A DNA stretch of 64,000 bases from Chitinophagaceae bacterium. Its GTDB lineage: Bacteria > Bacteroidota > Bacteroidia > Chitinophagales > UBA10324. Below the pieces are notes generated by a model. That model did not search any database. It worked only from the letters and a program-made list of their open reading frames with translations, and was not told the origin of the DNA. The position numbers and the translations under genes were made by a program. Below, in pieces: positions 27,166 to 39,000 of the stretch (position 1 is the first letter of the stretch; each line of letters starts with the position of its first letter). Location: positions 1-64,000 of the forward strand of contig CANJII010000007.1 in NCBI GenBank assembly GCA_947474435.1, given 5' to 3'.

Positions 27166-27716
27166 ACGAAGAAACTATTGACATCAGTAAAAACAACAAA
27201 CCCGAAATGATGAGCCTCGTTTTAAAATGGGGGCTAATAATTTCATTTGCGCTCGTTGCCATTTCCATAATAGTTTATATGGCTGGCATGAGCACCAACA
27301 AAGCAATTGGATGGATCAATTATATTCTGATGTTTGTGGGAGTAATTTTCGCAACCAAAGTATATCGGGATGAGAAATGCGGCGGATACATAACTTTTGG
27401 TTCAGCATTCAAATTTGGTTTTCTCACTTTGTTTTTGGTTGGAATCGTTACAGCAATTTATACTTACATTTTCTTTGCATTCATTGCTCCTGAATTAACC
27501 GGACAAATATTAACTCAAATAGAAAACGACATGCTCAACAGCGGTCAAAGTGAAGAACAAATTGAATTGGCAATGAGTTATACCGAAAAATTTATGACTC
27601 CCGGTTGGATGGTTGCATGGGTAGTTGTAGGTAGTGTTTTCATGGGCACAATTTTCTCGCTGATTTCAGCCGCTATAATGAAAAAAGAGAATCACGAACT
27701 ACAGCCACCGGTTTAA
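27162..27716 (+). CDS. DUF4199 family membrane protein
   Basis: A 184-residue inner-membrane protein with four hydrophobic segments, at about 20-42, 53-70, 83-112 and 142-172. Family marks are the second segment NYILMFVGVIFATKVYRDEKCGGYITFGSAFKFG, and an acidic loop (LTQIENDMLNSGQSEEQIE) before the last helix. The function of the family is unknown. Its ATG overlaps the dihydroorotase-like stop in ATGA, so it is translationally coupled to that gene. The glycosyltransferase follows within about 30 nt. Confidence 0.82.
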   Translation: MNEETIDISKNNKPEMMSLVLKWGLIISFALVAISIIVYMAGMSTNKAIGWINYILMFVGVIFATKVYRDEKCGGYITFGSAFKFGFLTLFLVGIVTAIYTYIFFAFIAPELTGQILTQIENDMLNSGQSEEQIELAMSYTEKFMTPGWMVAWVVVGSVFMGTIFSLISAAIMKKENHELQPPV

Positions 27717-27717
27717 T

Positions 27718-27747
27718 AATTCACAATTGACCATTCACCATTCTCAC
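27718..27747. repeat. Short simple repeat before the glycosyltransferase gene
   Basis: The sequence is made of related units AATTCACA, ATTGACC, ATTCACC and ATTCTCAC. Such attcac-type strings are common as dispersed filler in Bacteroidota genomes. A frame extension with a TTG start runs through it, which is why the ATG at 27748 is preferred for the following gene. Confidence 0.45.
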
Positions 27748-28689
27748 ATGCAACTCAGCATTGTCATTCCTTTTTTAAACGAGCAAGAATCATTGCCTGA
27801 ATTGGTGCAATGGATTGAAAGTGTGATGAACGAAAATAATTTTTCGTTTGAAATTATTCTAGTTGATGATGGCAGCAAGGATGGTTCGTGGAAGTATGTA
27901 CAACAAATTTGTTCTGAGAAAGAAAATATTAAAGCAATAAAGTTTCGTCGCAACTACGGGAAGAGTGCTGCACTCAACGAAGGTTTTAAGCAAACACAAG
28001 GCGATGTTATTATTACAATGGATGCAGACTTGCAAGATAGTCCTGATGAAATTCCGGCGCTGTATAAAATGATTTCACAAGATGGATATGATATTGTTTC
28101 AGGATGGAAAAGGAAACGGCACGACCCGATCTCGAAAACCATTCCATCTAAATTATTCAATCGTGTAACCCGCAGCATGAGTGGTATTCACATTCACGAT
28201 TTTAATTGTGGCTTAAAAGCATATAAAAAAGAAGTAGTGAAAGGTATTGAGCTCATGGGCGAAATGCATAGATACATTCCGGTAATAGCCAAATGGGCGG
28301 GCTTCACCAACATCACTGAAAAAGAAGTGACTCATTACGAACGCAAGTACGGAAAAACTAAATTCGGATTAGAGCGATTCATCAATGGCTTTCTGGATTT
28401 GCTCACTATAAGTTTTGTATCGCGCTTCGGTAAAAAACCTATGCATCTTTTTGGCTCATTGGGAATGATTTCTTTTTTATTCGGTGTTATCATCAGCGGA
28501 TATTTAACCTTCGCCAAATTTTATTGGATGGAATATAAAATGACCGAGCGACCATTGTTTTATCTCGCATTGGTTGCCATGATAATAGGAGTACAACTTT
28601 TCGTTGCAGGATTTCAGGCTGAATTAATTAGCCGCAGTTCACATGAACGGAATTCATATTCAGTTGAGAAGAAATTAAATCTTCAATAA
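27748..28689 (+). CDS. Family 2 glycosyltransferase, GtrB/DPM1-like
   Basis: A 313-residue membrane-anchored glycosyltransferase. The start ATG gives MQLSIVIPFLNEQESLPEL, the normal GT2 opening; a longer form from TTG 27727 would read through repeat DNA. The nucleotide-binding IILVDDGSKDGSW is near residue 35-47, and the metal-binding DAD is in ITMDADLQDSPDE near residue 92. Two transmembrane helices lie in the C-terminal part (LFGSLGMISFLFGVIISGYL and FYLALVAMIIGVQLFVAGF). Enzymes of this form load a sugar on a polyprenyl phosphate lipid at the cytoplasmic face. It lies in a probable operon with the DUF4199 gene before it and the GT4 gene after it. Confidence 0.9.
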   Translation: MQLSIVIPFLNEQESLPELVQWIESVMNENNFSFEIILVDDGSKDGSWKYVQQICSEKENIKAIKFRRNYGKSAALNEGFKQTQGDVIITMDADLQDSPDEIPALYKMISQDGYDIVSGWKRKRHDPISKTIPSKLFNRVTRSMSGIHIHDFNCGLKAYKKEVVKGIELMGEMHRYIPVIAKWAGFTNITEKEVTHYERKYGKTKFGLERFINGFLDLLTISFVSRFGKKPMHLFGSLGMISFLFGVIISGYLTFAKFYWMEYKMTERPLFYLALVAMIIGVQLFVAGFQAELISRSSHERNSYSVEKKLNLQ

Positions 28690-28706
28690 TAATTTGAAGT
28701 TAACCA

Positions 28707-29831
28707 ATGAAAATTATCATCCTCGGTTCTGCACACCCTTTGCGCGGTGGCCTTGCAACTTATAATGAACGATTAGCAAAAGCCTTTCAGGATGAAGGAC
28801 ACGATGTAACAATTTACAATTTCAGTTTACAATATCCCTCCATATTATTTCCCGGAAAATCACAATACAGTACTGATGCTGCGCCTGCTGATTTAAAAAT
28901 TATTTCAAAAGTAAATTCTATTAATCCGCTCAACTGGATTTCAGTTGGAAATGAAATAAAAAATTTAAAGCCTGATTTGATTATTGTAAAATATTGGTTG
29001 CCGTTTATGGGACCATGCTTCGGAACGATACTTCGACAGGCAAAAAAAAATATGCACACAAAAGTTATTTCCATTCTCGATAATATTATTCCCCACGAAA
29101 AAAGAATTGGTGACAATGCATTCACGAAATATTTTATAAAACCGATTGATGGTTTTGTTTCCATGTCGGCCAATGTGAAAGAAGATTTAAAACAGTTTGA
29201 CACAACAAAACCTTCAGTACTTCAACCACATCCGCTTTATGATAATTTCGGTGAACAGGTTGCAAGAGAAGAAGCACTGAAAGAATTAAATCTCTCACCT
29301 GATTTTCGATACCTGTTATTCTTCGGTTTCATAAGAAAATATAAAGGCCTCGATATCTTATTGGATGCAATGGCCGATGAAAAAATAAAATCATTGCCAA
29401 TAAAACTTTTTGTAGCAGGTGAATTTTACGAAGATGAAAAACCATACCTCGAACAAATAGATAAATTAAACCTTGGTGATCGGGTTCTGATGTTCAAAGA
29501 TTTTATTCCGAATGAAAAAGTGAAATATTTTTTCTCTGCTGCTGATTTAGTGGTTCAACCTTACCGTCATGCTACTCAAAGCGGAGTTACGCAAGTGGCA
29601 TATCAGTTCAATGTTCCGATGATTGTAACCGATGTTGGTGGCCTGGCTGAAATTGTACCGGATGGAAAAGCAGGGTTTGTTGTTCCGCCAACTTCAAATG
29701 ACATTGCCAAAGCAATTGCAAAAACTTTTCAATCAGAAAATTTAGTAAAGCTAAAAGCAGGAGTGATGGAAGAAAAAAAACGATTCAGCTGGCAGGCAAT
29801 GGTTGATTCTGTTTTGGGTTTGATAAAGTAA
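28707..29831 (+). CDS. Family 4 glycosyltransferase
   Basis: A 374-residue GT-B fold glycosyltransferase of the GT4 (group 1) family, cytoplasmic. The N-terminal Rossmann half starts MKIIILGSAHPLRGGLATYNERLA, with the usual Gly-rich loop. The C-terminal half has YLLFFGFIRKYKGLDILLDAM near residue 205, then ADLVVQPYRHATQSGVTQVAYQFNVPMIVTDVGGLAEIV near 275-315, which is the EX7E-type nucleotide-sugar site. It transfers an unknown sugar in surface-glycan or glycolipid synthesis. It starts 17 nt after the GT2 gene. Confidence 0.9.
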   Translation: MKIIILGSAHPLRGGLATYNERLAKAFQDEGHDVTIYNFSLQYPSILFPGKSQYSTDAAPADLKIISKVNSINPLNWISVGNEIKNLKPDLIIVKYWLPFMGPCFGTILRQAKKNMHTKVISILDNIIPHEKRIGDNAFTKYFIKPIDGFVSMSANVKEDLKQFDTTKPSVLQPHPLYDNFGEQVAREEALKELNLSPDFRYLLFFGFIRKYKGLDILLDAMADEKIKSLPIKLFVAGEFYEDEKPYLEQIDKLNLGDRVLMFKDFIPNEKVKYFFSAADLVVQPYRHATQSGVTQVAYQFNVPMIVTDVGGLAEIVPDGKAGFVVPPTSNDIAKAIAKTFQSENLVKLKAGVMEEKKRFSWQAMVDSVLGLIK

Positions 29832-29879
29832 AAATCGAATTGATTCAAAAACTTTTTTTTGATATAAAAAAACTGAATA

Positions 29880-30392
29880 ATGACATCAGAAGAATTAAAA
29901 AGTATTCAAGCTCCAATTAAAACTTTGTATCGCGAACAACCTGAAAGAGCTTTTATTACACTTAAAGCACAAGGTAAAATTGGTGATGGATTATCTTGTA
30001 AAATAGATACAGGGAGAGCAATTATAGAAGCAGGGTTACATCCGGCAACCGGAGGAGAAGGAATGTTATTATGTTCCGGTGATTTATTACTGGAAGCATT
30101 GGTTGCTTGTGCCGGTGTTACACTGAGTGCAGTAGCAACATCAATTGGAATTGATATTAAGGAAGGAATAATTAAAGCAGAAGGTGATTTAGATTTTAGA
30201 GGCACCCTTGGTGTTTCAAAAGAAGCACCAATTGGATTTAAGTCAATTCGACTTTCATTTATTTTAGATTGCGAGGCAACGGAAGAACAATTAAATAGTA
30301 TTGGAAAATTAACAGAAAGATATTGTGTTGTTTACCAAACATTGCAAAAAGGAGTATCAGTTGAATCGAGCTTTATTCGGCTACAGCCCTGA
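29880..30392 (+). CDS. OsmC family protein
   Basis: A 170-residue protein of the OsmC/Ohr superfamily, which reduces organic or lipid hydroperoxides through two cysteines. The catalytic pair is present: Cys77 (ALVACAGVTLS) and Cys149 (TERYCVVYQTL). The family segment LLCSGDLLLEALVACAG is clear. The protein is longer at the N-terminus than OsmC itself, with about 20 extra residues. Reductant and substrate are not evident. It follows the GT4 gene by 48 nt and may be cotranscribed or separate. Confidence 0.85.
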   Translation: MTSEELKSIQAPIKTLYREQPERAFITLKAQGKIGDGLSCKIDTGRAIIEAGLHPATGGEGMLLCSGDLLLEALVACAGVTLSAVATSIGIDIKEGIIKAEGDLDFRGTLGVSKEAPIGFKSIRLSFILDCEATEEQLNSIGKLTERYCVVYQTLQKGVSVESSFIRLQP

Positions 30393-30479
30393 TTAAAATT
30401 TATCGATATAAATTTTTATTAAAAACTCGAAACCTTTTTTAATTTTAAAAGTAAAGCCGCAGACAAAAAAATCTGGTTT

Positions 30480-30635
30480 ATGGCTACAATTAAGTTCTTC
30501 TCGCGTTACATCAAAAACGAAATGACTGATGATAACAAAGTGGTAATGAATATGACGAAGTACGATTTATTCGTCTTCCTGTTCAGTTTCTTTCTTACTC
30601 TCGAAGTAGGAATGGTGCTTGTTCAACAAGCCTAA
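30480..30635 (+). CDS. 51-aa membrane miniprotein with strong codon bias
   Basis: An ATG frame of 51 codons: MATIKFFSRYIKNEM at the start, an acidic centre (TDDNKVVMNMTKYD) and a hydrophobic C-terminal helix (LFVFLFSFFLTLEVGMVLV). Codon use differs from the neighbourhood: TTC is chosen for most Phe, and TAC, ATC, AAC, CGT and CTC appear where the region usually uses T- or A-ending codons. This is a mark of highly expressed genes. Its stop codon lies four bases into the convergent FG-GAP gene (30632-30635). No other family match comes to mind; a single-pass membrane protein is inferred. Confidence 0.6.
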   Translation: MATIKFFSRYIKNEMTDDNKVVMNMTKYDLFVFLFSFFLTLEVGMVLVQQA

Positions 30636-32875
30636 TATTTCACAAATTTTATTGCACTGTTTCCATCAGTACCTGTTATACGAATAACATAAAGGGCTGG
30701 TGAAAGATGCGCTGTGTTGAGTTGGAACTCATACAAATTGTTTATTTCAACAGTTAACAGTTTTCGACCTATTGCATCAAAAAGTTCAGCCGTTGCAATT
30801 TCATGATTTGCGGTAAGCTTGATAATATCTGTTGCCGGATTCGGAAATATTTCCACAATCCAATCAGCATTTATTCCAGCAATGCTACTGTAATTATGAA
30901 TGGTTGAAGTATCATAAATTGTTATTCCCCCTCTGTAATTTCCGATTGCAATTTCCGGAATACCATCATTGTTTAAATCAGCCATGGATGGAGTAGAAAA
31001 ACTACCAACTTTAATATTTGCAAACGAAGAGTCAACTAAATTAAATGTTCCGGTAAGATTGTTTTCAATATCGTTGTATTGAAAAATAGTTCCGCCTTCG
31101 CAACCAACTAAAAGTGTCCATGTTAATTCATTATACAATTTTAAAAAACAAGGTACACTGAACCCAACAAGTGAACCTCCCTGTGAAACAATCACATTTC
31201 CTAACGAGGATTGAACATTTGAAAAATCAGGGGAAGTTAATGTGCCGTTGTTCCGACAAAAATTTAATGAACCATTTGATTCACCGAATACAAGATCAAG
31301 AAGTCCATCGCCATTCAAGTCAAGAATTAAAGGAGTAAAAAATCCGCCGATAGAATCTATTCCAAAATAATTTGGATTGATTAAAATAAAATTATCAGAA
31401 ATATTGTTTCCTCCACCTGTATTTTCAAAATATAGAAAACTGCCATTCATATGGCCAAGAATCATTTCTTTTTTTCCATCATTATCAAGGTCTCCAAATG
31501 CAGGATAAAGAGATTTGAGATTAAGCGATGATAAATTCATCCAGTTTCCTGTCATCCATTTATAAACCGGAAGTGTATCGCTTCCTGTATTTTCCAAATA
31601 GGTTATAGTTGAATTTGTTCCATAAGTATTTCGGTTAGCGACTAACATATCAGTTAACCCATCGTTATTCAAATCAACAAAAACAGGTGCTGAACCAGAA
31701 CCAACATCTACCATATCTCTTATTAAAAATGAATCGGTTTGATATATAAAAGTGCCATTGTTGTTAGTCCCGATATTCTTATAAAACCAACTGCATGTAA
31801 CATCAGTCTGACCGTTTTCAGAATTAGGTGCAGCAGTTATATCTTTCACTCCATCATTATCTATATCTAAAAGAAACGCAGCCGGAAAATAAGGTATATC
31901 AGCAGGCACAGAATAGTTTGGAAAAAAAATATCCTGTGAAGTCATTAATGCTGATGAAGAAGTTCCGCCATTGGTAAGATAAACTAAATCGGAAAAAGAG
32001 ATATCACCTATTACTACTTCTTTATCACCATCTCCATCATTATCGAATGCTAAAGTTGTTGAACCTGAATGGCGAGAACCTCCGCCTCTTGAATCAATAT
32101 TGTTCTGGTTAGGAGGAGTTATTAGTTCTTCCAATCGCCACGGACAAGATTGATTTAACCATTTAGTTGGAGTGTCTGCTGGTTCAAACATTAATCCCCA
32201 ACAATGTTCTGCCAATACAAAATTCAAACTATCGCAACCATATCCTAAATCCTGTGATTGGTTTTGATAATATTCTATCCAACCACCTCCAAATGATTCG
32301 AAAGTTAAAATGTCAATGTCATTATCATTATCAATATCGCAAAAGGCAGGAATATCAACACCTGTAACCAACAGATTTAACGGACCGGATTGAGATTGAA
32401 ATTTTAAATACTTTTTAAAAAGAGAAAAACACAATTCGTTATCAGAATTATAATATCCTTTGTAAACTTTTATCCCTAATGTAGTGTGGGTGAAAATATC
32501 TGCAATGCTATCGCAATTAAAATCAAGCAGCAGCGACCATGAATCCATCGAAGGAAAATTCTTTTCATATTTTGGAGCGTAATGATAATCTATGGTATTT
32601 GATGTTCCGCCATTGGTAAATGTCATTAGTTTGTATCCGGTTCTGTCGAAAATAACCATGTCCAGAATTCCATCATTGTTTAAGTCGGCTTCAGAAAATT
32701 GTGGATTATTTAAACCTCCAACCCATGGCATGTTAAAAGGAACAGTGCCCTTGAATAATTCAACATCATAATTTGGAAAATACTGTGAAAATCCATTTTT
32801 ACAAAATAATAACAGTAAGCTAAAACTTAAAATAAAAATAGATTGATTTTTTTTCATAGTGGATTTTTTTTTCAT
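30632..32875 (-). CDS. FG-GAP repeat surface protein with T9SS type A sorting domain
   Basis: A 747-residue secreted protein. The signal peptide ends near NGFSQ; a second Met (32857) is an equally good start. At least nine calcium-binding FG-GAP/VCBS-type motifs occur, for example DLNNDGILDMVIF, DIDNDNDIDILTF, DNDGDGDKEVVIG, DLDNDGKKEMILG and DLNGDGLLDLVFG, spread from about residue 65 to 650. These form a beta-propeller like the integrin alpha N-terminus. The C-terminus carries IFPNPATDIIKL and about 70 more residues of a T9SS sorting domain. It should be a calcium-stabilised surface protein. It is divergent from the second giant adhesin, with 201 nt between their starts. Confidence 0.9.
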   Translation of the reverse strand: MKKKSTMKKNQSIFILSFSLLLLFCKNGFSQYFPNYDVELFKGTVPFNMPWVGGLNNPQFSEADLNNDGILDMVIFDRTGYKLMTFTNGGTSNTIDYHYAPKYEKNFPSMDSWSLLLDFNCDSIADIFTHTTLGIKVYKGYYNSDNELCFSLFKKYLKFQSQSGPLNLLVTGVDIPAFCDIDNDNDIDILTFESFGGGWIEYYQNQSQDLGYGCDSLNFVLAEHCWGLMFEPADTPTKWLNQSCPWRLEELITPPNQNNIDSRGGGSRHSGSTTLAFDNDGDGDKEVVIGDISFSDLVYLTNGGTSSSALMTSQDIFFPNYSVPADIPYFPAAFLLDIDNDGVKDITAAPNSENGQTDVTCSWFYKNIGTNNNGTFIYQTDSFLIRDMVDVGSGSAPVFVDLNNDGLTDMLVANRNTYGTNSTITYLENTGSDTLPVYKWMTGNWMNLSSLNLKSLYPAFGDLDNDGKKEMILGHMNGSFLYFENTGGGNNISDNFILINPNYFGIDSIGGFFTPLILDLNGDGLLDLVFGESNGSLNFCRNNGTLTSPDFSNVQSSLGNVIVSQGGSLVGFSVPCFLKLYNELTWTLLVGCEGGTIFQYNDIENNLTGTFNLVDSSFANIKVGSFSTPSMADLNNDGIPEIAIGNYRGGITIYDTSTIHNYSSIAGINADWIVEIFPNPATDIIKLTANHEIATAELFDAIGRKLLTVEINNLYEFQLNTAHLSPALYVIRITGTDGNSAIKFVKY

Positions 32876-33076
32876 TCAAGCGGAAAATTAGGAAATAAAA
32901 AAGGGATTCGAAATCTAACTTTTCACTTTGGTTTATTGCATTTAATTTATTCTTGTCTTTTCAAAAGTTTACAAGACTGACCGTGTAATATTTTTATCAG
33001 AGAATTAACTCAAGTATAGTATGTATAGGCTTATATTGCGATGCAAAATATAAAAAAATTAGCAGTGTAAAAACTG

Positions 33077-36000
33077 ATGATACGATTCATGAAATTAAAA
33101 TTTATACTAACCTTTTTAGGAATTGCTTTTTCATATTTTGTAGCGGCTCAATGCAACACAACAATTACAACAGTCCCATCACCGGCAACTATTTGTAATG
33201 GACAATCAGCAGTATTAACTGCAAATGCAACTGGTGCATCGGGTTATACCTGGTCGCCTACTACCGGGTTAAGTGCGACAAATACTGCGGTTGTTACAGC
33301 CTCGCCTACCGTAACAACAACCTATACTGTTACTGCTCAAGGATGTGGAGGTGGACCAACCTCAATAGCAACAATTGTTGTTACTGTGCTGCCAACGCCA
33401 ACTGCGGCATTCAATATAACACAACCAAATCCTTGTGCATCTTCAGCTGTTAGTTTTCCAAATGTATCAACACCTGCAGCCGGTTTAACTTATCAATGGA
33501 ATTTCGGAGATCCTGCTTCAGGGGCGAGTAATACTTCTACAGCTACAAATCCTTCGCATACATTTTCTGCAACAGGAAATGGCGCAGCAGTTAATTATAC
33601 TGTAACATTAATTGCAACGAATGCACAAGGTTGCACCGCCTCTATAACTCATGTGGTAACTGTTACACCAGCACCTGATGCTGCAATTGCTGATCAGAAT
33701 GTTTTTTCCGCTTTTACAAATTGTCAAACTGGTTCCGGAACAAGTTATACATTGACAATAGATAATGCTTCAACTACACAGCCAACCAATACAAACTATA
33801 CAATCAACTGGGGTGATGGACCTGCAATAAATTATGGTGCGACTCTTCCAAACGGAACAAGTCATACCTACAATGCACTTGGTTATTTTACAATTACTGT
33901 AACAGTTACAGGGCAAAATGGCTGTGTTGATGTACAAACTTATACTGTTTTCAGTGGAGGAAATCCTGCGGTGGGCTTAGGAATTCCGCAATTATCACCT
34001 TGCATTTGCGGTCCTGTGACTTTAAGTTTTCCGGTGTTGAACACGAACAGCAATACACCAGGAACAACTTACATTGTTTCGTATGGTGATGGTCCATCAA
34101 GTTCATACACACAAGCAAATTTGCCTGACACCATTGTTCACACCTACAGTATTTCTTCTTGTGGTTTTACAAGTCCGGGAGGATTTACCAATTCATTTTA
34201 TGTTTCCATTCTTGCAACCAATCCATGTGGTTCTGCTGCATCTACAGTAGAACCTATTCGGATTTGCCTGCCGCCAACTGCAAGTTTTACGATCTCACCT
34301 AATCCGCAATGCACTAATTCACCGGTAACTTTTACAAATACTTCTATAGGTGTTTTTATTTCGAATGGTGCTTGTATTAATACAGTTACTACAGCATGGC
34401 ACATTACCGGGCCGGGTGCTACTAACCTCACCAGTACTTCAGCAACTTACAGTAATTCATTTACAACTCCGGGAGTTTATACTGCAGAATTAATTACCGG
34501 TAACCCTTGCGGGAACGATACGCTTACTCAGCAATTTTGCATTGTTGCTCCTCCAACAGCAGCATTTACTTTAGGCCCAATTGGTTGCGCTCCTGTAAAT
34601 GTTACAACTACTAATACATCAACCGGTGCAGGTTGCGGAACTCTTACTTACAACTGGTATGTAAATAATGTATGGGTATCATCAGCCACCAGCCCTTCGT
34701 TAAGTTTTAATGCAGCGGGTTCTTATACCATTTGCCTGGAAGTTGATAATGGGCCTTGTCCGGTTCAATCAGTTTGTCAAACAATAGTTATTAAATCGCC
34801 TCCAACAGTTTCAGTTTCTCCGGTTCCATCGGCATGTGGAACTTTGACTGTAACTCCGTCGGCAATTTTTGGTAATGGGGGCGGAACAATTTCAGCCTAT
34901 CAATGGACTTTCACTGGTGGAACACCTGCAAGTTCAACCAATCAGAATCCTCCTTCAGTTAATTATGCTTCTTGTGGAAATTATACAATTTCAATTTGCG
35001 CCACCAATGAATGCGGCACTACCTGTGGAACCACTCCTGCAAATGTTTATTGTTTGCCAACTGCTAATGCCGGACCTAATCAAACAATTTGTGATGGAAC
35101 ATCAACTACTTTAACGGGAAGCGCAAGTGGCGGTACAGCCGGGTACAATTATTCGTGGACACCAACTGCAACACTTAATACTCCATGGAACAGTTCAACT
35201 ACTGCAACACCTGTCGCTACAACAACATATACGCTTCAAGTATCGGATGCAAATGGTTGTACTGATAATGACCAGGTAGTTATTACTTTAATTCCTGCAC
35301 CAATTGTAAATGTTGTTGCTCCCGCACCATTGTGTGCAGGACAGAGTGCAACAATAACCGCTACCGGCGCAACAACTTATTCCTGGAGCCCGAGCGCCGG
35401 ATTAAATTCAACTAATACAGCAACAGTTATTGCAACACCAACCATTACAACAACTTATACAGTTACCGGCACAACCGGAACCTGTTCTGATCAACAAACA
35501 GTTATTGTAACAGTTTATCCATTGCCCGTTTTAACTATTAATCCGAATCCTGTAACAATTTGCGTTGGAAGTTCTACTGTATTAACTGTAAATGGTGCAA
35601 ATACTTATACTTGGTCACCTTCAACCGGGTTGAATATTACAACTGGAGCTACAGTAACTGCTACACCAACAATTACTACAACTTATACTGTACTTGGCAC
35701 AAGCGTGAATTTATGTACCTCAACATCAACTGTAATTGTGACCGTTACTGCATTACCAGTTGTAACCGCATCATCACCAGATTATACAATTTGCAATGCA
35801 CAATCAACCACATTAAATGGAGCAGGTGCGAATACTTATTCATGGAATCCTACAACAGGATTAACAAATCCAAATTCTTCATCAACAACAGCTTCTCCAA
35901 CAATTACTACAACTTATACTTTAACCGGAATTATAGGTGCGAATTGCTCAGCTACTGATACAGTTGTTATAAATGTTTTACCACTTCCAAATATTAGTGT

Positions 36001-39000
36001 TAATCCGCCCACTCCACTTTGTGCAGGCGGTTCAACTATATTAACCGCAACCGGAGGTAATGGATTTCAATGGTCGCCATCAACAGGATTAAGTCAAACA
36101 AATGGAAATAATATTACTGCGAATCCAAGTGTAACAACCACCTATACCGTTACCGGAAACGGAGCGAACGGTTGTTCAGCAAGTAATACAGTTATTGTTG
36201 TGGTAAATCCACTTCCGGTTGTGGTAGTAAATCCACCGTCACCATTTATTTGTTTAGGAAATTCTCAGTCAATGACCGCTTCGGGTGCAAGTACTTATAC
36301 CTGGAATCCGTCAGGAAATCTTTCGGCTTCAACAGGCGCAATTGTAACTGCAACTCCATTAGCGGTTGGAACTTATACTTACACTGTAGTTGGAACAACC
36401 GGTGCAGGATGCACAGCGCAAACTACGGTTCAACTTGGTGTGAACGGATTACCGAATGTTACCGCATCTTCTGTCGATTACACAATATGTTTTGGTCAAA
36501 GCACAATATTGAATGCTGCCGGCGCAGTGAATTATACCTGGACACCAAATACCGGATTAAGCTCATCAACAGGGAATACTGTAACAGCAAATCCTACAAC
36601 AACTACCACCTATACTGTAACAGGAACAAGTGGATTGAATTGCAATGATGATGATACGGTTGTTGTAAATGTTCTTCCACTACCGGTAATAAATTCTAAT
36701 CCGGTTAATCCGAATATGTGCATTGGTGAATCAATTTCTATAACATTGATTGGTGCGGTAAATTATCAATGGAGCCCATCAACAGGATTAAGTAATACCA
36801 ACGGACCAACTGTGACTGCAAACCCAACTGTTACTACAACTTATACTGTTAATGTAACCGGCGCCAATGGTTGTACTACACAAAGTTTGGTTACTGTAGT
36901 TATTCATCCATTGCCGAATCTGAATATCAATCCGAATCCGGTTGTTCTGTGTTTGAACACACCTCAAAATATTACTGCAAGTGGCGCTTCAACATATTCC
37001 TGGTGTCCTAACATTGGATTAAGTGCAACAGTTGGAAATGTTGTATCAGCAAATCCATCGTCGAACATTACTTATACAATTATTGGAACCACAGTTTGGG
37101 GATGTATGGATTCAACTACTGTTTCAGTTAGTGTGAATGTTAACACTGTGGCAACTTCACCTGACTATGATTTGTGTATGGGTGAAAGTACCACCATGAC
37201 TGCAAACAATGGTAACACCTATCAATGGTCGCCGAACACAGGATTGAGTGCAAATAGTGGAGCATCTGTAACTTCGAATCCTACAGTCACTACAACTTAT
37301 ACCGCAACTGCGATAACAACAAGCGGTTGTTCAACTACCGATACGGTTTTAATAGTTGTACATCCGATTCCTAATGTCGGTTTAGTTCCAGCATCGGTCA
37401 TTCAATGTGCTGGAACAAATATTCAATTGGATGCTTCAGGAGCTGCAACTTATTTCTGGTCACCAAATAATTCATTAAGTTCTTCAACAGGTGCAACTGT
37501 TATTGCAAGTCCTTTTACTAATACTTCATATACAGTAATCGGAACTGATGTGAATGGATGCCAAGATTCTGCATTCTCACAAATTACAGTTTATCCGCTA
37601 CCTCCAATCAATGCAGGAATTGATATTACAGTTTGTCATACTCCGATTACAGTTACTCTTACAGGTTTCACACCACAAGGTGGAACATGGAGCGGAACAG
37701 GAATTACTGACCCTATCAATGCAGTATTTAATCCAATGATTGCCGGATTGGGAACTTTTACTTTATACTATTCAATCATAAACGCAAATGGTTGTACGAA
37801 TCTCGATTCGATACAAGTTTCTGTAACACCCACCTCATGGCCTGTTGCCGGACCCGGTGATACTGCATGTTTCTTTTCACAATTGTTAGTGTTAACCGGA
37901 AATTCACCTGCTGGTGGCTACTGGAGTGGTTTCGGTATTGTAAATAATTTGAGCGGAACATTTAATCCAACACTTGCAGGACCCGGATTGCATCCTGTAT
38001 TTTATTCTATTGGTATGGGACAATGCACCACTAGTGATACCACTTTTGTATTGGTTCAACCAGCACCAAATCTTTTAATTGTTCCTGTGTTACCACAATT
38101 ATGTATTGGCTCATCTGTTCAAATAACTGCAAGTGGTGCTAGTACATATTCCTGGTCACCATCAACAAACATTTCTTCAACCACTGGATCAGTTGTTACA
38201 GTTAGTCCAACATTCACTACTCAATATACTTTGATTGGAACAAGTGCTCTGGGTTGCACTAATAGTTTACCTGTAACGGTTGTTGTAAATCCATTACCAG
38301 CAGTTAATGCAGGAAATAATCAGAATGTTTGCCTTTATGCAACGCCATTTAACATGTTTGGATTTAATCCGGTAGGTGGTTTCTGGACAGGAACAGGAGT
38401 TACCAATGGATTTCAGGGAACATTTGATCCTGCAGTTTCAGGTGTAGGGCAATTTATGATTAACTACAGCGTAACGAATTTGAATGGGTGTACAAATGAT
38501 GATTCACTTTTAGTTACTGTTATTCAACCGCAGACCGGAATTGTAGGACCAGATGATACTACCTGTGTGAATGCTCCCCCGTTTAATTTAACCGGGTTTT
38601 CGCCTTTAGGTGGAACATGGAGCGGTCAGGGAATAACTAATCCATCACTTGGAACTTTCAATCCAACATTGGCAACAATAGGAAATCACATTCTGGTTTA
38701 TTCTCCTGCACCATCGCAGTGTTTTTATAAAGATTCTTTGGTTATGACTGTACTTCCAACTCCAAATCTTACATTGATTGCCGGAAGCACCAGCATTTGT
38801 CAGGGACAAACGACAAACATTGTTGCATCGGGTGGATTGACTTATACATGGTCGCCTGCTACTGGTCTTGATGTAACAACCGGATCAAGTGTAAATGCAT
38901 CTCCAACTATTACAACCACTTATACTGTAACCACAATCAATTTGAGCGGGTGCGCAATTAATTCAACAATTGTTATAACCATCAATCCAATTCCATCAGT

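Noticed and set aside
27727..27747. Longer start of the GT2 gene at TTG
   Set aside because: The extra seven codons lie in simple repeat DNA and precede the normal family opening at the ATG 27748.
30632..30635. Overlap of the 51-aa frame and the FG-GAP gene as a sign of an error
   Set aside because: A four-base convergent overlap of stop codons is common in compact genomes and does not break either gene.
35560..36648. Two 132-codon frames inside the second giant adhesin
   Set aside because: They are frame-shifted readings of the repeat units, rich in Cys/Asn/Tyr, and repeat with the same period as the real protein.
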